A DNA stretch of 19,156 bases from GCA-2719315 sp964448645 (lineage in GTDB: Bacteria > Bacteroidota > Bacteroidia > Flavobacteriales > Flavobacteriaceae), in NCBI GenBank assembly GCA_964448645.1, contig CAYUZY010000026.1, positions 1-19,156 on the forward strand, written 5' to 3'. Shown piece after piece: positions 1 through 8,019 of this stretch. Each line of letters opens with the position of its first letter. Position 1 is the first letter of the stretch. The notes below the pieces were generated by a model. That model worked only from the letters and a program-made list of their open reading frames with translations. It was not told the DNA's origin and ran no database searches. A program made the position numbers and the translations under genes.

Positions 1-210
1 AATTGGTTTTGTTAAAAATATCAAAAATTTATTTTAAAGTAACAAAACAAAATTATTCCAACAAATTTACTGTTTCAGAAAATAAAAAAAAAAAAAGTTA
101 AAAATCAATACAAAAAAAAATTTTTTTTTACATTTTTTTTTTAATATTTGTAAATCAATGATCTCAAAAAAAAAACCTTTTTAAATAACACATAAACCAG
201 TTTCATTTAA
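1..210. other. AT-rich leader region upstream of dnaA
   Basis: No gene is visible here. The stretch is almost pure A/T with long homopolymer tracts: A runs around 86-96, a perfect A9T9 palindrome at 112-129, further T runs to about 142, and an A run near 166-175. Such A-tracts usually bend DNA and melt easily, so this could be the dnaA promoter region or part of an origin. However, I find no good copies of the DnaA box TTATCCACA, so an origin call is not supported. A 7-of-8 match to the flavobacterial -7 element (TAnnTTTG) ends at 150, without a clear upstream TTG. Confidence 0.5.
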
Positions 211-1638
211 ATGAATTTAGATGCTAATTCTGTTTGGAATAATTGTTTAATCTTTATTAAAGATAACATTCAAACACAAGCATATAAAACTTGGTTTAAA
301 CCTATTAAACCAATTAAGTTAGAAGATAATTCTTTGACAATTCAAGTTCCGAGTAAATTTTTCTATGAGTGGCTTGAAGAACACTACTTAAAAATTTTAA
401 AAACTGCCCTAAACAAAGAGTTAGGAAATCAAGCTAAATTAGTTTACATAATTAAAATGGAGAATACTTATGGTAGTAAATCTCCATTTACTGAAAAAAT
501 CCCAAGTAATAATAAATCAAACTTTAAAGCTCAAGAGGTAAATGCACCAATATATTCTAGTTCTAATGAATTAAAAAATCCTTTTGTGATTCCTGGAATA
601 AAAAATTTACAAATTGAATCTCAATTAAACCCTAATTATAACTTTGAAAATTTTTTAGAAGGAGATTCGAATAGATTAGCAAGATCTGCTGCAATGGCCG
701 TTTCAAATAAACCTGGTGGGACATCCTTCAACCCTTTATTAATTTTCGGAGGTGTAGGTCTTGGTAAAACTCATCTTGCTCATGCAATTGGTGTAGAAAT
801 AAAAGAAAAATATCCTGATAAAACCGTTTTGTATATTTCAGCAGAAAAATTTACTCAGCAATATGTAGAGTCTGTTAAAAAAAATACTAGAAATGATTTT
901 ATTCACTTTTATCAAATTCTAGAAGTTCTCATAATTGACGATGTTCAATTTCTTTCTGGTAAAAGCGGAACCCAAGATGTGTTTTTTCACATATTCAATC
1001 AACTTCATCAAAATGGAAAACAAGTTATACTAACATCTGATAAAGCGCCTGTTGATATGCAAGATATTGAACAACGATTATTGTCAAGATTTAAATGGGG
1101 GCTTTCTGCAGAACTTCAATTACCAGATTTTGAAACAAGAATATCTATCTTGAAAAATAAATTATATAGAGATGGTGTAGAAATAAATCAAGATATAATT
1201 GAATATGTTGCTAAAAACATAAAAACAAATGTTAGAGAATTAGAAGGGGCAATAATATCTCTAATTGCTCAATCTTCATTTAACAAGGCTGAAATCACAA
1301 TTGATTTAGCAAGAGATATTGTTCAAAAATTTGTAAAAAACACAAAAAGAGAAGTTTCTATAGATTATATTCAAAAGGTTGTTTCTGACTACTTTCAAAT
1401 GGACATACAAACTCTTCAGTCAAAAACCAGAAGAAGACATATTGTTCAAGCAAGACAGCTTGCAATGTACTTTGCTAAAAAATACACTAAGGCCTCACTA
1501 GCAAGTATTGGAAATCAAATTGGCAAAAGAGATCATGCAACAGTTCTTCATGCATGTAAAACAGTTGACAACTTAAGTTTTACTGATAAACAATTTAGAA
1601 AATACGTTGAAGATTTAAGTCAAAAACTTACACTTTAA
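211..1638 (+). CDS. dnaA: Chromosomal replication initiator DnaA
   Basis: DnaA binds origin DnaA boxes as an ATP-bound AAA+ oligomer, melts the origin and loads the replicative helicase. All domains are visible. N-terminal domain I covers about residues 1-80 (WNNCL...TWFKPI). A variable linker runs to about 120. The AAA+ core has Walker A GGVGLGKT at 180-187 and Walker B LIIDDVQF at 240-247. The C-terminal DNA-binding domain carries ARQLAMYFAKK and the signature GKRDHATVLHAC at 438-449. At 475 residues it is a normal full length. The ATG follows an A/T-rich leader with no Shine-Dalgarno, as expected in Bacteroidota. It converges with the mltG cluster. Confidence 0.98.
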   Translation: MNLDANSVWNNCLIFIKDNIQTQAYKTWFKPIKPIKLEDNSLTIQVPSKFFYEWLEEHYLKILKTALNKELGNQAKLVYIIKMENTYGSKSPFTEKIPSNNKSNFKAQEVNAPIYSSSNELKNPFVIPGIKNLQIESQLNPNYNFENFLEGDSNRLARSAAMAVSNKPGGTSFNPLLIFGGVGLGKTHLAHAIGVEIKEKYPDKTVLYISAEKFTQQYVESVKKNTRNDFIHFYQILEVLIIDDVQFLSGKSGTQDVFFHIFNQLHQNGKQVILTSDKAPVDMQDIEQRLLSRFKWGLSAELQLPDFETRISILKNKLYRDGVEINQDIIEYVAKNIKTNVRELEGAIISLIAQSSFNKAEITIDLARDIVQKFVKNTKREVSIDYIQKVVSDYFQMDIQTLQSKTRRRHIVQARQLAMYFAKKYTKASLASIGNQIGKRDHATVLHACKTVDNLSFTDKQFRKYVEDLSQKLTL

Positions 1639-1726
1639 ATTTATTAAAAACTGAAAATACTAACCTAATCCTAACTATAATTGGTGTGACAATTCATCAT
1701 TTAATATTCTTTATTAATTAAAAAAA

Positions 1727-2785
1727 TCAACGATATATTTTATTTTTATTTAACCAATAGATATATTTTTTTTTATTTCTGTTATGCCCAGTTAAATCTT
1801 CTGAAAATAAATGAAAACCAGGATTTTCAGGATCTGACACAAAGTATAAAAAAGAATGATTTTCTAAATTAAGAACTGCTAAAATAGTCGACAAATCTGG
1901 CATGCAAATTGGGGATGGAGGAAGGCCTCTATTATGATAAGTATTATAAATAGATTTAATTTTTAAATCCTTATACAAAACCCTCTTTATAATTTTTTTG
2001 AAATCATTACTTTCTTTTTTAATAGCATAAATAACAGTAGGGTCAGCTTGTAATTTCATGTTTCTTTTTAATCTATTAACATATACACCGGCAATTCTAC
2101 TTTTTTCAATTTGCTTTATAGATTCTTTTTGAACAATTGAAGCTAAAATATAAACTTCTATTTTAGTTAAGTTAATTTTTTTAGCTTTAATTTCTAACTC
2201 TTCATTCCAAAAAGAATTGTATTCCTTCCACATTCTATCTCGAAATTTTTCAGAACTAACATCCCAATAAAAATCATAGGTGTTAGGAATATACATTGAC
2301 AATGCATTTAAAGAATTAAATCCTTTTTGACTTAAAAAATCAGGATCTAAAAAACTATTTATTAATGATAAACTGTCAGTCATAACTTGTTTCGAAATTC
2401 TTGAAACTAAATCTTCTAACCTTTCTTGATTATTAAAAACAACATTAACTGTTAATCTATTAGTTCTTAAATTATTTATTATATCATTGTTGCTACTACC
2501 TTTTTTAATTGAATATTTTCCAGGTTTAATATTATTAACATATCCCTTTTTTTTAGAAACTTTTACAAAATTATTTATAGATTTTAAATAGGGTTTTAAA
2601 TTATTAGCCAGTGAATCTATATTATCATCACTATCTATAAAAAAAGAAGATTGATTATGATTAAAATTTGTATTGTCACTAAAATATAATAAAAAAGCAT
2701 TTATAAAATAAATAGAAGCTATTACTAAAATTAAAATAATAAAATATGATAATTTTTTCAATCTAATATTTTTTGATATAAACAT
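1727..2785 (-). CDS. mltG: Endolytic peptidoglycan transglycosylase MltG (YceG-like)
   Basis: MltG cleaves nascent glycan strands in the periplasm near the inner membrane and so sets strand length. An N-terminal membrane anchor is visible at about residues 12-35 after a basic start. The YceG domain follows, with the family motif ASIVQKES at 215-222, whose Glu221 matches the catalytic glutamate of the family. Further conserved blocks are LQADPTVIYA around 245-254 and NRGLPPSPICMP near 285-296. At 352 residues it is typical. The start overlaps the end of the upstream acetyltransferase gene by 28 nt, which suggests translational coupling within the dapF-GNAT-mltG cluster. Confidence 0.95.
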   Translation of the reverse strand: MFISKNIRLKKLSYFIILILVIASIYFINAFLLYFSDNTNFNHNQSSFFIDSDDNIDSLANNLKPYLKSINNFVKVSKKKGYVNNIKPGKYSIKKGSSNNDIINNLRTNRLTVNVVFNNQERLEDLVSRISKQVMTDSLSLINSFLDPDFLSQKGFNSLNALSMYIPNTYDFYWDVSSEKFRDRMWKEYNSFWNEELEIKAKKINLTKIEVYILASIVQKESIKQIEKSRIAGVYVNRLKRNMKLQADPTVIYAIKKESNDFKKIIKRVLYKDLKIKSIYNTYHNRGLPPSPICMPDLSTILAVLNLENHSFLYFVSDPENPGFHLFSEDLTGHNRNKKKYIYWLNKNKIYR

Positions 2786-3264
2786 TCATCATGAAATGAA
2801 TTATCATAATAATTCCATTTTTTTTTTACACCTACTAAATTATATTTCATCTTCTTAAAAAGAAAAATGCTTTCTTTATTTTCATATGCAACATTAGCAT
2901 AAAGCATGTGCAAATTATAATGTAATTTAGAATGATTTTCTATTAACTCTAAACCCTTTGATCCAAAACCTTGATTTCTATAATCTGGTAAAATTACTAA
3001 CCCAACACCAGCTCTTCTATGAAACGATTCAAAATCAAATAAATCTACGAAACCAAAAATAATTTTATCATTATTAGACAAAACAAATCTTTTTTGCTTA
3101 GATTCTGAAATATCTTGACTTTGGATTTCAATATATTTTTTTAATGTATAGTTTGAATAAGGTTCATTCCTGTTTGAATATCTCCATAATTCAGAATCAT
3201 TCTCAATTGAAAACAATACATCAATATCTTCAGGTTCTAATGCTCTAAGTTTTAGATCTTCCAT
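2758..3264 (-). CDS. GNAT family N-acetyltransferase
   Basis: This is a 168-residue acetyl-CoA-dependent N-acetyltransferase of the Acetyltransf_3/SpeG-RimJ-like type. It opens with LRALEPEDIDVLFSIEND and has the acetyl-CoA pyrophosphate-binding signature in the segment DYRNQGFGSKGLELIE (Q-x-x-G-x-G/S pattern). I place the start at the ATG at 3264, where the family homology (MEDLKLRALEPED) begins. A longer reading from 3342 would add 26 basic residues lying inside dapF. With this start the gene begins 1 nt after the dapF stop and overlaps mltG by 28 nt. The substrate cannot be told from sequence. Spermidine, another polyamine or a protein N-terminus are all possible. Confidence 0.88.
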   Translation of the reverse strand: MEDLKLRALEPEDIDVLFSIENDSELWRYSNRNEPYSNYTLKKYIEIQSQDISESKQKRFVLSNNDKIIFGFVDLFDFESFHRRAGVGLVILPDYRNQGFGSKGLELIENHSKLHYNLHMLYANVAYENKESIFLFKKMKYNLVGVKKKWNYYDNSFHDECLYQKILD

Positions 3265-3265
3265 A

Positions 3266-4051
3266 TTAAATTGAAATTTGTCCAGAAAAAACTTTTTGGG
3301 CTTTACCAGAAAGGTATATCTTACTATACGTTTTTTCTTCAAAATTAAAGTTCACTTTAAGTGATCCTCCTAAAGTCTCAATTAAAATCTCAGAAAAATC
3401 CTTAACTAATCCATTATAATGAACTGAAACTGCAGCTGCAACAGCTCCAGACCCACAAGATAAAGTCTCATCCTCCACTCCTCTTTCATAAGTTCTTAAT
3501 TTAATTTTATTTTCACATATATGTTCAATGAAATTAACATTAATCCCTTCTTTTAAAAACTTTTTTGAATACCTTATTGAAGATCCTAGTTCTTTAATGT
3601 CTATCTTGTCAAGATTCTTATTATATATTAATAAATGGGGAGATCCACTATTTATTAATACTCCAAAATCGTTTTTTTCTATAATCGAAATATCATTAAA
3701 TGATAACTTTACATTACTGTCTGATAAAACAAAACCTTTATGAGGTCCATCATATGCCATAAAAACAGTTTCTTTTGAACAAATATTTTTTTCATATGCA
3801 AAAGCAACTGAACATCTGGCTCCATTTCCACACATTGAACTTAATAGTCCATCAGAATTATAATATATCATTTCAAAATCTAATTTATTGTGATCTTTAA
3901 TTAAAATCATACCATCTGCTCCAATTCCAAAATTGCGATTACAAATATTCTTTATTTTAAGATAATCTATAAGTCTAAAGTCTAAAGATCTTCCATCGAT
4001 TATAATGAAATCATTTCCTGCCCCATGATATTTATCAAAAATTAAATCCAT
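3266..4051 (-). CDS. dapF: Diaminopimelate epimerase
   Basis: DapF converts LL- to meso-diaminopimelate, the direct precursor of the peptidoglycan cross-linking residue and of lysine. Both catalytic cysteines are present: Cys74 in MCGNGARC and Cys199 in LSCGSGAVAAA. The N-terminal signature (F-x-K-Y-H-G-A-G-N-D-F) is also intact. At 261 residues it is normal. It is the first gene of a minus-strand cluster with a GNAT acetyltransferase and mltG, so two cell-wall enzymes are co-expressed. It is divergent from htrA across a 103-bp spacer. A consensus -7 element sits about 8 bp in front of the start codon. Confidence 0.97.
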   Translation of the reverse strand: MDLIFDKYHGAGNDFIIIDGRSLDFRLIDYLKIKNICNRNFGIGADGMILIKDHNKLDFEMIYYNSDGLLSSMCGNGARCSVAFAYEKNICSKETVFMAYDGPHKGFVLSDSNVKLSFNDISIIEKNDFGVLINSGSPHLLIYNKNLDKIDIKELGSSIRYSKKFLKEGINVNFIEHICENKIKLRTYERGVEDETLSCGSGAVAAAVSVHYNGLVKDFSEILIETLGGSLKVNFNFEEKTYSKIYLSGKAQKVFSGQISI

Positions 4052-4058
4052 TAAGCAA

Positions 4059-4066
4059 CAAATTTA
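4059..4066 (-). promoter_or_regulatory. Candidate -7 promoter element for dapF
   Basis: Read on the minus strand this is TAAATTTG, a perfect match to the flavobacterial -7 consensus TAnnTTTG. It lies 7 bp upstream of the dapF ATG. No TTG is seen at the normal -33 distance, so the call rests on one element in AT-rich DNA and the transcript would be close to leaderless. Confidence 0.3.
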
Positions 4067-4133
4067 ATCAAATTGAAAATTAAAATAGTTGTTAAATTCG
4101 AGTTAAAATGAAAATTTCAAATCCTGAAATTTA

Positions 4134-4141
4134 TATTTTTG
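4134..4141 (+). promoter_or_regulatory. Candidate -7 promoter element for htrA
   Basis: TATTTTTG matches the flavobacterial -7 consensus TAnnTTTG and ends 13 bp before the ATG of htrA. No well-spaced TTG (-33) is visible. If it is used, the mRNA leader would be only a few nucleotides long. Confidence 0.35.
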
Positions 4142-4154
4142 TAAAAAAAAAATA

Positions 4155-5533
4155 ATGAGATCATTGCTTAAATTTGTTTTAATAGGAGTATTATCAAGTT
4201 TTATATCAATTGTTTTTTACAATAATTATTATAAATCTGAAACTATAGTCAACAATTTTGATAATAACAAGTCAGTTCCNNNNNNNNNNACTATTCAGAT
4301 AAGAGTTCCACATCAACCGATTTTACTTTAGCTGCTGAAAAAACAATAGATGCTGTTGTTCATGTCAAGAACACAACATTAAGTTCAAATAATAATCAAT
4401 CTTGGTATAGATTTTTTTATGAGGGAGAAAATGATATTCCTGAAAGAGTTGGAACTGGATCTGGAGTCATAGTATCTCCAGATGGCTATATTATAACTAA
4501 TAATCATGTTATAGATGGTTATTCTGAAATTGAAATTACAACCAACAATAACAAATCATATAAAGCAAATTTAATTGGCACAGATCCAGGAACTGATATT
4601 GCTGTATTAAAAATAAATACAGATAAAATGCTTCCTTATATCTCATTTGGCGATTCTGATATTACAAAAATTGGAGAATGGGTTCTAGCAGTTGGAAATC
4701 CTTTCAATTTAAACTCAACAGTTACAGCAGGTATAATAAGTGCTAAATCTCGAGATTTAAATAAATATGACAATAAAAATGAATCATATATTCAAACTGA
4801 TGCAGCTGTAAATAAAGGTAATAGTGGAGGCGCCCTTGTTAATACTAATGGACAGTTAATTGGAATCAACACAGCAATAAGTTCGGTCACTGGAGGATTT
4901 GTTGGTTATTCCTTTGCTGTACCAAGCAATGTTGCTAGAAAAGTTTTTGAAGATTTAATTGAGTTCGGTGATGTTCAAAAAGGTTTATTAGGAGTTATTG
5001 GTCAAGCTCTTAATTCCGATGTTGCTGAAAAGTTTGGTGTTATTGAAACTGAAGGTTTTTATATTAATGAAATTGAAAAAGGATTTGGTGCAGATATTTC
5101 TGGATTAAAACCTGGAGATATTATTAAAAGTATTGATGGTTTAAAAATAAATAAATTCGCCGATCTTTCAGGATATTTATCAACAAAAAGACCTGGGCAA
5201 AAAGTTTCAATTATGTTTATTAGAAATAATCTTAAAAAAAATGTTATGATTACTTTAAAGAAAATTAACAGAATAAACTTTTACGGAATGGAACTTAGAG
5301 AGTTAAATAAAAATAAAAAAGAAGAATTTAATATTGATGCAGGTTTAATTATTTCAAGAATGGGAAATGAAAGATTATATAGAAATGGTATCAATGAAGG
5401 TCATATTATTTTAGAAATAAATAATAAAAAAATTTACAAAGTTTCAGATGTTGAAAAGTTTAGTCCATATGATTTAGAGAGTATATTATTTATAAATCCT
5501 GATGGTGAAAAAGAAAGATTATTTTTTAGATAG
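4155..5533 (+). CDS. HtrA/DegP-like periplasmic serine protease (interrupted by assembly gap)
   Basis: This is a trypsin-fold protease/chaperone that removes misfolded envelope proteins. The start at 4155 gives a signal/anchor sequence (MRSLLKFVLIGVLSSF...). The catalytic triad is intact: His codon 4505-4507 in TNNHVIDG, Asp codon 4595-4597 in GTDIAVLKI, Ser codon 4823-4825 in GNSGGAL. A first PDZ domain follows (GLLGVIGQALNSD to about KKNVMITL), then a second, weaker PDZ-like region to the end. A run of 10 N at 4280-4289 breaks the reading frame. The frame before and after matches only if the true gap is 3k+2 bases, so this is an assembly placeholder, not a real frameshift. Expected length is about 458 residues. 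trmD starts 15 nt downstream. Confidence 0.93.
4280..4289. other. Assembly gap (10 N placeholder) inside htrA
   Basis: Ten undetermined bases lie in the region between the htrA signal anchor and the protease domain. The codon phase upstream (frame of 4155) and downstream (frame of 4628) differs by one for a 10-base gap. The real length is therefore not 10 if the gene is intact. Confidence 0.97.
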
Positions 5534-5548
5534 TATATTTAATTTAAA

Positions 5549-6220
5549 GTGAATATAGATATAATAACATTATTTCCTGAAATTTTAAAAAGTCCATTTA
5601 GTGTTTCAATAATAAGAAGAGCCATAAAATCAAAAATTGTTTCAGTAAATTTTCATGATTTAAGAGATTATGGTATAAAAAACCAAAAACAAGTTGATGA
5701 CTATCCATTTGGTGGTGGCTCTGGAATGGTTCTTATGATTGAACCTATTGATAATTGTATTTCTAATTTGAAAAAAAAACGAAAATATGATGACGTTATC
5801 TATCTTACACCAGATGGAGAAAAATTAAATCAAAAGATTTCAAATGAATTTGCAGGTAAAAAAAATATTATTATCCTTTGTGGACATTATAAAGGAGTAG
5901 ATCAAAGGGTTAGAGACCATTTAATTACTAGAGAAATTTCAATTGGTGATTTTGTTTTATCCGGAGGTGAGCTAGCAGCTGCCGTGTTTTGCGACTCTAT
6001 AATCAGACTAATTCCTGGTGTTTTAGGAGATGAATCATCTGCTCTAAATGATAGTTTTCAAGATGAATTATTAGCTCCAGAAGTATATACAAGACCTTCA
6101 AATTACAAGAACTGGAATGTGCCAAAAGAATTATTATCAGGTAATAAATCATTAATTGAAAAATGGAGAGATGATAATTCTTTTAAAAGAACAAAAAAAT
6201 TAAGACCTGATTTATTTTAA
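5549..6220 (+). CDS. trmD: tRNA (guanine-N1)-methyltransferase TrmD
   Basis: TrmD uses SAM to methylate G37 next to the anticodon of certain tRNAs, which prevents +1 frameshifting. Visible signatures are GGGSGMVL from residue 55, LCGHYKGVDQRV at 110-121 and ISIGDFVLSGGE at 130-141, which form the trefoil-knot SAM site. The C-terminal NDSF (Asp168) and YTRP contribute the catalytic and tRNA-binding part. At 223 residues it is typical. The start is GTG at 5549, directly giving the conserved (M)NIDIITLFPE opening. It lies 15 nt after htrA and upstream of rplS, the widespread trmD-rplS order. Confidence 0.97.
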   Translation: MNIDIITLFPEILKSPFSVSIIRRAIKSKIVSVNFHDLRDYGIKNQKQVDDYPFGGGSGMVLMIEPIDNCISNLKKKRKYDDVIYLTPDGEKLNQKISNEFAGKKNIIILCGHYKGVDQRVRDHLITREISIGDFVLSGGELAAAVFCDSIIRLIPGVLGDESSALNDSFQDELLAPEVYTRPSNYKNWNVPKELLSGNKSLIEKWRDDNSFKRTKKLRPDLF

Positions 6221-6273
6221 AAAAATATTAAAATCAAAACTTCATAAGATATAATTATCAATTAATTTCATTT

Positions 6274-6303
6274 TTGTGTAGTTTAAAATTAATCTTATTT
6301 TTG
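6274..6303 (+). promoter_or_regulatory. Flavobacterial promoter of rplS
   Basis: TTG at 6274-6276 and TATTTTTG at 6296-6303 are separated by 19 bp. This fits the established flavobacterial sigma factor consensus TTG-N17-23-TAnnTTTG exactly. Transcription would start near 6310, leaving a leader of about 60 nt before rplS that contains a foldable element. Confidence 0.7.
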
Positions 6304-6311
6304 CAAGCTAA

Positions 6312-6354
6312 AATAGTATTAACCTCTGACGAAAATCGTGAATGTTATCCTATT
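6312..6354 (+). ncRNA. Candidate L19 ribosomal-protein leader RNA
   Basis: Between the promoter and the rplS ATG a nested hairpin can be drawn. AATAG (6312-6316) pairs with CTATT (6350-6354). After a 3/2 internal loop, TAAC (6320-6323) pairs with GTTA (6344-6347). Inside, ACGA (6329-6332) pairs with TCGT (6336-6339) around an AAA loop. The element ends about 20 nt before the start codon, as expected for autoregulation by the encoded protein. I recall that comparative RNA searches proposed an L19 leader in Flavobacteria, but I cannot match this sequence to it here. Confidence 0.5.
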
Positions 6355-6373
6355 CAATTAAATTTCTCAAATA

Positions 6374-6718
6374 ATGGAAAATTTAGTAAATTTTGTTGAA
6401 ACTCAATTTATTGAAAAAAAAGATTTCCCTCAAATTTCATCTGGTGATACTGTAACTGTATATTATGATATTCGTGAAGGGGATAAAGTTAGAACCCAGT
6501 TTTTTAAAGGAGTAATTATAAAAGTTAAAGGTACTGGTTTAACAAAAACATTTACAATTAGAAAAATGTCTGGAAATATTGGAGTTGAACGAATTTTCCC
6601 TATCAATTTACCTACAATTCAAAAAATAGAAGTTAATAGTAAAGGTAGAGTTAGACAATCCAAAATCTATTATTTCAAAAAACTAACAGGTAAAAAAGCT
6701 AAAATAAGAGAACAGTAG
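6374..6718 (+). CDS. rplS: 50S ribosomal protein L19
   Basis: L19 sits at the 30S-50S interface of the ribosome. The 114-residue product shows the standard family pattern: FPQISSGDTVTVYYDIREGDKVRTQFFKGVII, then GLTKTFTIRKMS, GVERIFP and a basic C-terminus with GRVRQSKIYYFKKLTGKKAKI. Length is normal. It follows trmD by 153 bp. Unlike most genes in this window it has both a perfect promoter match and a structured leader, suggesting its own regulation apart from htrA-trmD. Confidence 0.98.
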   Translation: MENLVNFVETQFIEKKDFPQISSGDTVTVYYDIREGDKVRTQFFKGVIIKVKGTGLTKTFTIRKMSGNIGVERIFPINLPTIQKIEVNSKGRVRQSKIYYFKKLTGKKAKIREQ

Positions 6719-6734
6719 AAAAGTTTACTCCCTT

Positions 6735-6760
6735 TTTATAATTGCATATAAAATTATAAA
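6735..6760. repeat. AT-only inverted repeat between rplS and icd
   Basis: TTTATAATT (6735-6743) is the exact reverse complement of AATTATAAA (6752-6760), with an 8-nt loop. It could be a weak transcription end or an operator, but a 9-bp A/T-only stem is unstable and may arise by chance at this base composition. Confidence 0.3.
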
Positions 6761-6776
6761 TTAAAATAACCTGATC

Positions 6777-8006
6777 ATGTCAAAAATTAAAGTTTTAAAT
6801 CCAATTGTTGAAATAGATGGAGATGAGATGACAAGAATAATATGGAAATTTATCAAGGATAAGTTAATTTACCCTTATTTGGATCTTGATATAAAATATT
6901 TTGATTTAGGTATTAAAAATAGAGATTTCACTGATGATGAAGTTACTATAAATGCAGCTAATGCAATCAAAAAATATAATGTTGGTATCAAATGTGCAAC
7001 TATAACTCCAGATGAAGATAGAGTTCAAGAATATACTTTAAAAAAAATGTGGAGGTCTCCAAATGGGACTATAAGAAATATTGTAGGAGGAACTGTTTTC
7101 AGAGAACCTATAATTATGAAAAATATACCGAGGTATGTCCAAGGATGGACAAAACCTATATGTATTGGTAGGCATGCTTTTGGAGATCAATATAAAGCAA
7201 CCGATATTGTAACTCATGGAAAAGGTAAACTTACAATGACTTTCACTCCAGAAAATGGAGATAAATCAAAATCCTGGGAAGTATATAATTTTCAAGAAAA
7301 TGGAGTTGCTATGGCTATGTATAATATTGATTCTTCTATATATGGTTTTGCAAGATCTTGTATGAACCAAGCTCTTTCAAAAAAATGGCCATTGTATTTA
7401 TCAACAAAAAATACTATTCTAAAATCCTATGATGGTAGATTTAAAGACATTTTCCATGAGGTTTATGAAACTGAATTTGTAAATAAATTCAAAAATGCTG
7501 GTATAAAATATGAGCATAGACTAATAGATGACATGGTTGCTGCTGCTATGAAATGGAGTGGTGGTTTTGTGTGGGCATGTAAAAACTATGATGGTGACGT
7601 TCAATCTGATACTGTTGCCCAAGGATTTGGCTCTCTTGGGTTAATGACTTCTACTCTTGTAACTCCGGATGGGAAAACAATGGAAGCTGAAGCTGCTCAT
7701 GGTACTGTTACAAGACATTTTAGAAAACATCAAAATGGTGAAAAAACATCTACTAATCCAATTGCATCAATTTTTGCTTGGACAAGAGGTCTAGAGTTTA
7801 GAGGGAAACTTGATGGAAATAATGATTTAATTTCTTTTTGTAATTCTCTTGAAAATGTTTGTGTTAAAACAGTTGAAAATGGAAAAATGACTAAAGATTT
7901 AGCATTATTAATCTATAATGAAAATTTAACTGAATCTGATTATCTTAATACTGAAGATTTTCTTTTTGAAATAGAAAAAAATTTAAAAAAAGAATTGAAA
8001 ACGTAA
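6777..8006 (+). CDS. icd: NADP-dependent isocitrate dehydrogenase
   Basis: The enzyme oxidatively decarboxylates isocitrate to 2-oxoglutarate in the TCA cycle and makes NADPH. At 409 residues it belongs to the homodimeric, eukaryote-like subfamily. Substrate-site residues are visible in WRSPNGTIRNIVGGTVFREP (Ser94, Asn96, Arg100, Arg109) and IGRHAFGDQ (Arg132). Metal-binding aspartates lie in LIDDMVAAAMKWSGG (251-252) and NYDGDVQSD (274, 278). HGTVTRHFRKH carries Arg313-His314, which in this subfamily bind the 2'-phosphate of NADP, so NADP rather than NAD is expected. murQ starts 13 nt downstream. Full length and intact. Confidence 0.97.
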   Translation: MSKIKVLNPIVEIDGDEMTRIIWKFIKDKLIYPYLDLDIKYFDLGIKNRDFTDDEVTINAANAIKKYNVGIKCATITPDEDRVQEYTLKKMWRSPNGTIRNIVGGTVFREPIIMKNIPRYVQGWTKPICIGRHAFGDQYKATDIVTHGKGKLTMTFTPENGDKSKSWEVYNFQENGVAMAMYNIDSSIYGFARSCMNQALSKKWPLYLSTKNTILKSYDGRFKDIFHEVYETEFVNKFKNAGIKYEHRLIDDMVAAAMKWSGGFVWACKNYDGDVQSDTVAQGFGSLGLMTSTLVTPDGKTMEAEAAHGTVTRHFRKHQNGEKTSTNPIASIFAWTRGLEFRGKLDGNNDLISFCNSLENVCVKTVENGKMTKDLALLIYNENLTESDYLNTEDFLFEIEKNLKKELKT

Positions 8007-8019
8007 TAATTTTAATTTA

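Noticed and set aside
112..129. A9T9 palindrome as an intrinsic terminator
   Set aside because: It contains no G-C pairs and has no loop, so a stable RNA hairpin is not expected. It lies upstream of dnaA, not clearly after a gene.
1..210. Replication origin (oriC) upstream of dnaA
   Set aside because: The region is very A/T-rich, but the closest DnaA-box-like site (52-60) differs from TTATCCACA at three or more positions and no cluster of boxes is seen.
1639..1726. Strong bidirectional terminator between dnaA and mltG
   Set aside because: Only a 5-bp stem (AATTG/CAATT at 1679-1694) and a similar A/T stem were found, too weak to call.
3528..3743. Plus-strand frame inside dapF
   Set aside because: It is antisense to the conserved middle of an intact dapF and has no domain or neighbour support.
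4274..4309. Short direct repeat AGTTCC on both sides of the N gap as the cause of the assembly break
   Set aside because: Six bases recurring within 30 bp is expected by chance and too short to confuse an assembler.
4155..5533. htrA as a frameshifted pseudogene
   Set aside because: The frame change falls exactly at the N run, and all catalytic residues and PDZ sequence are intact on the downstream side.
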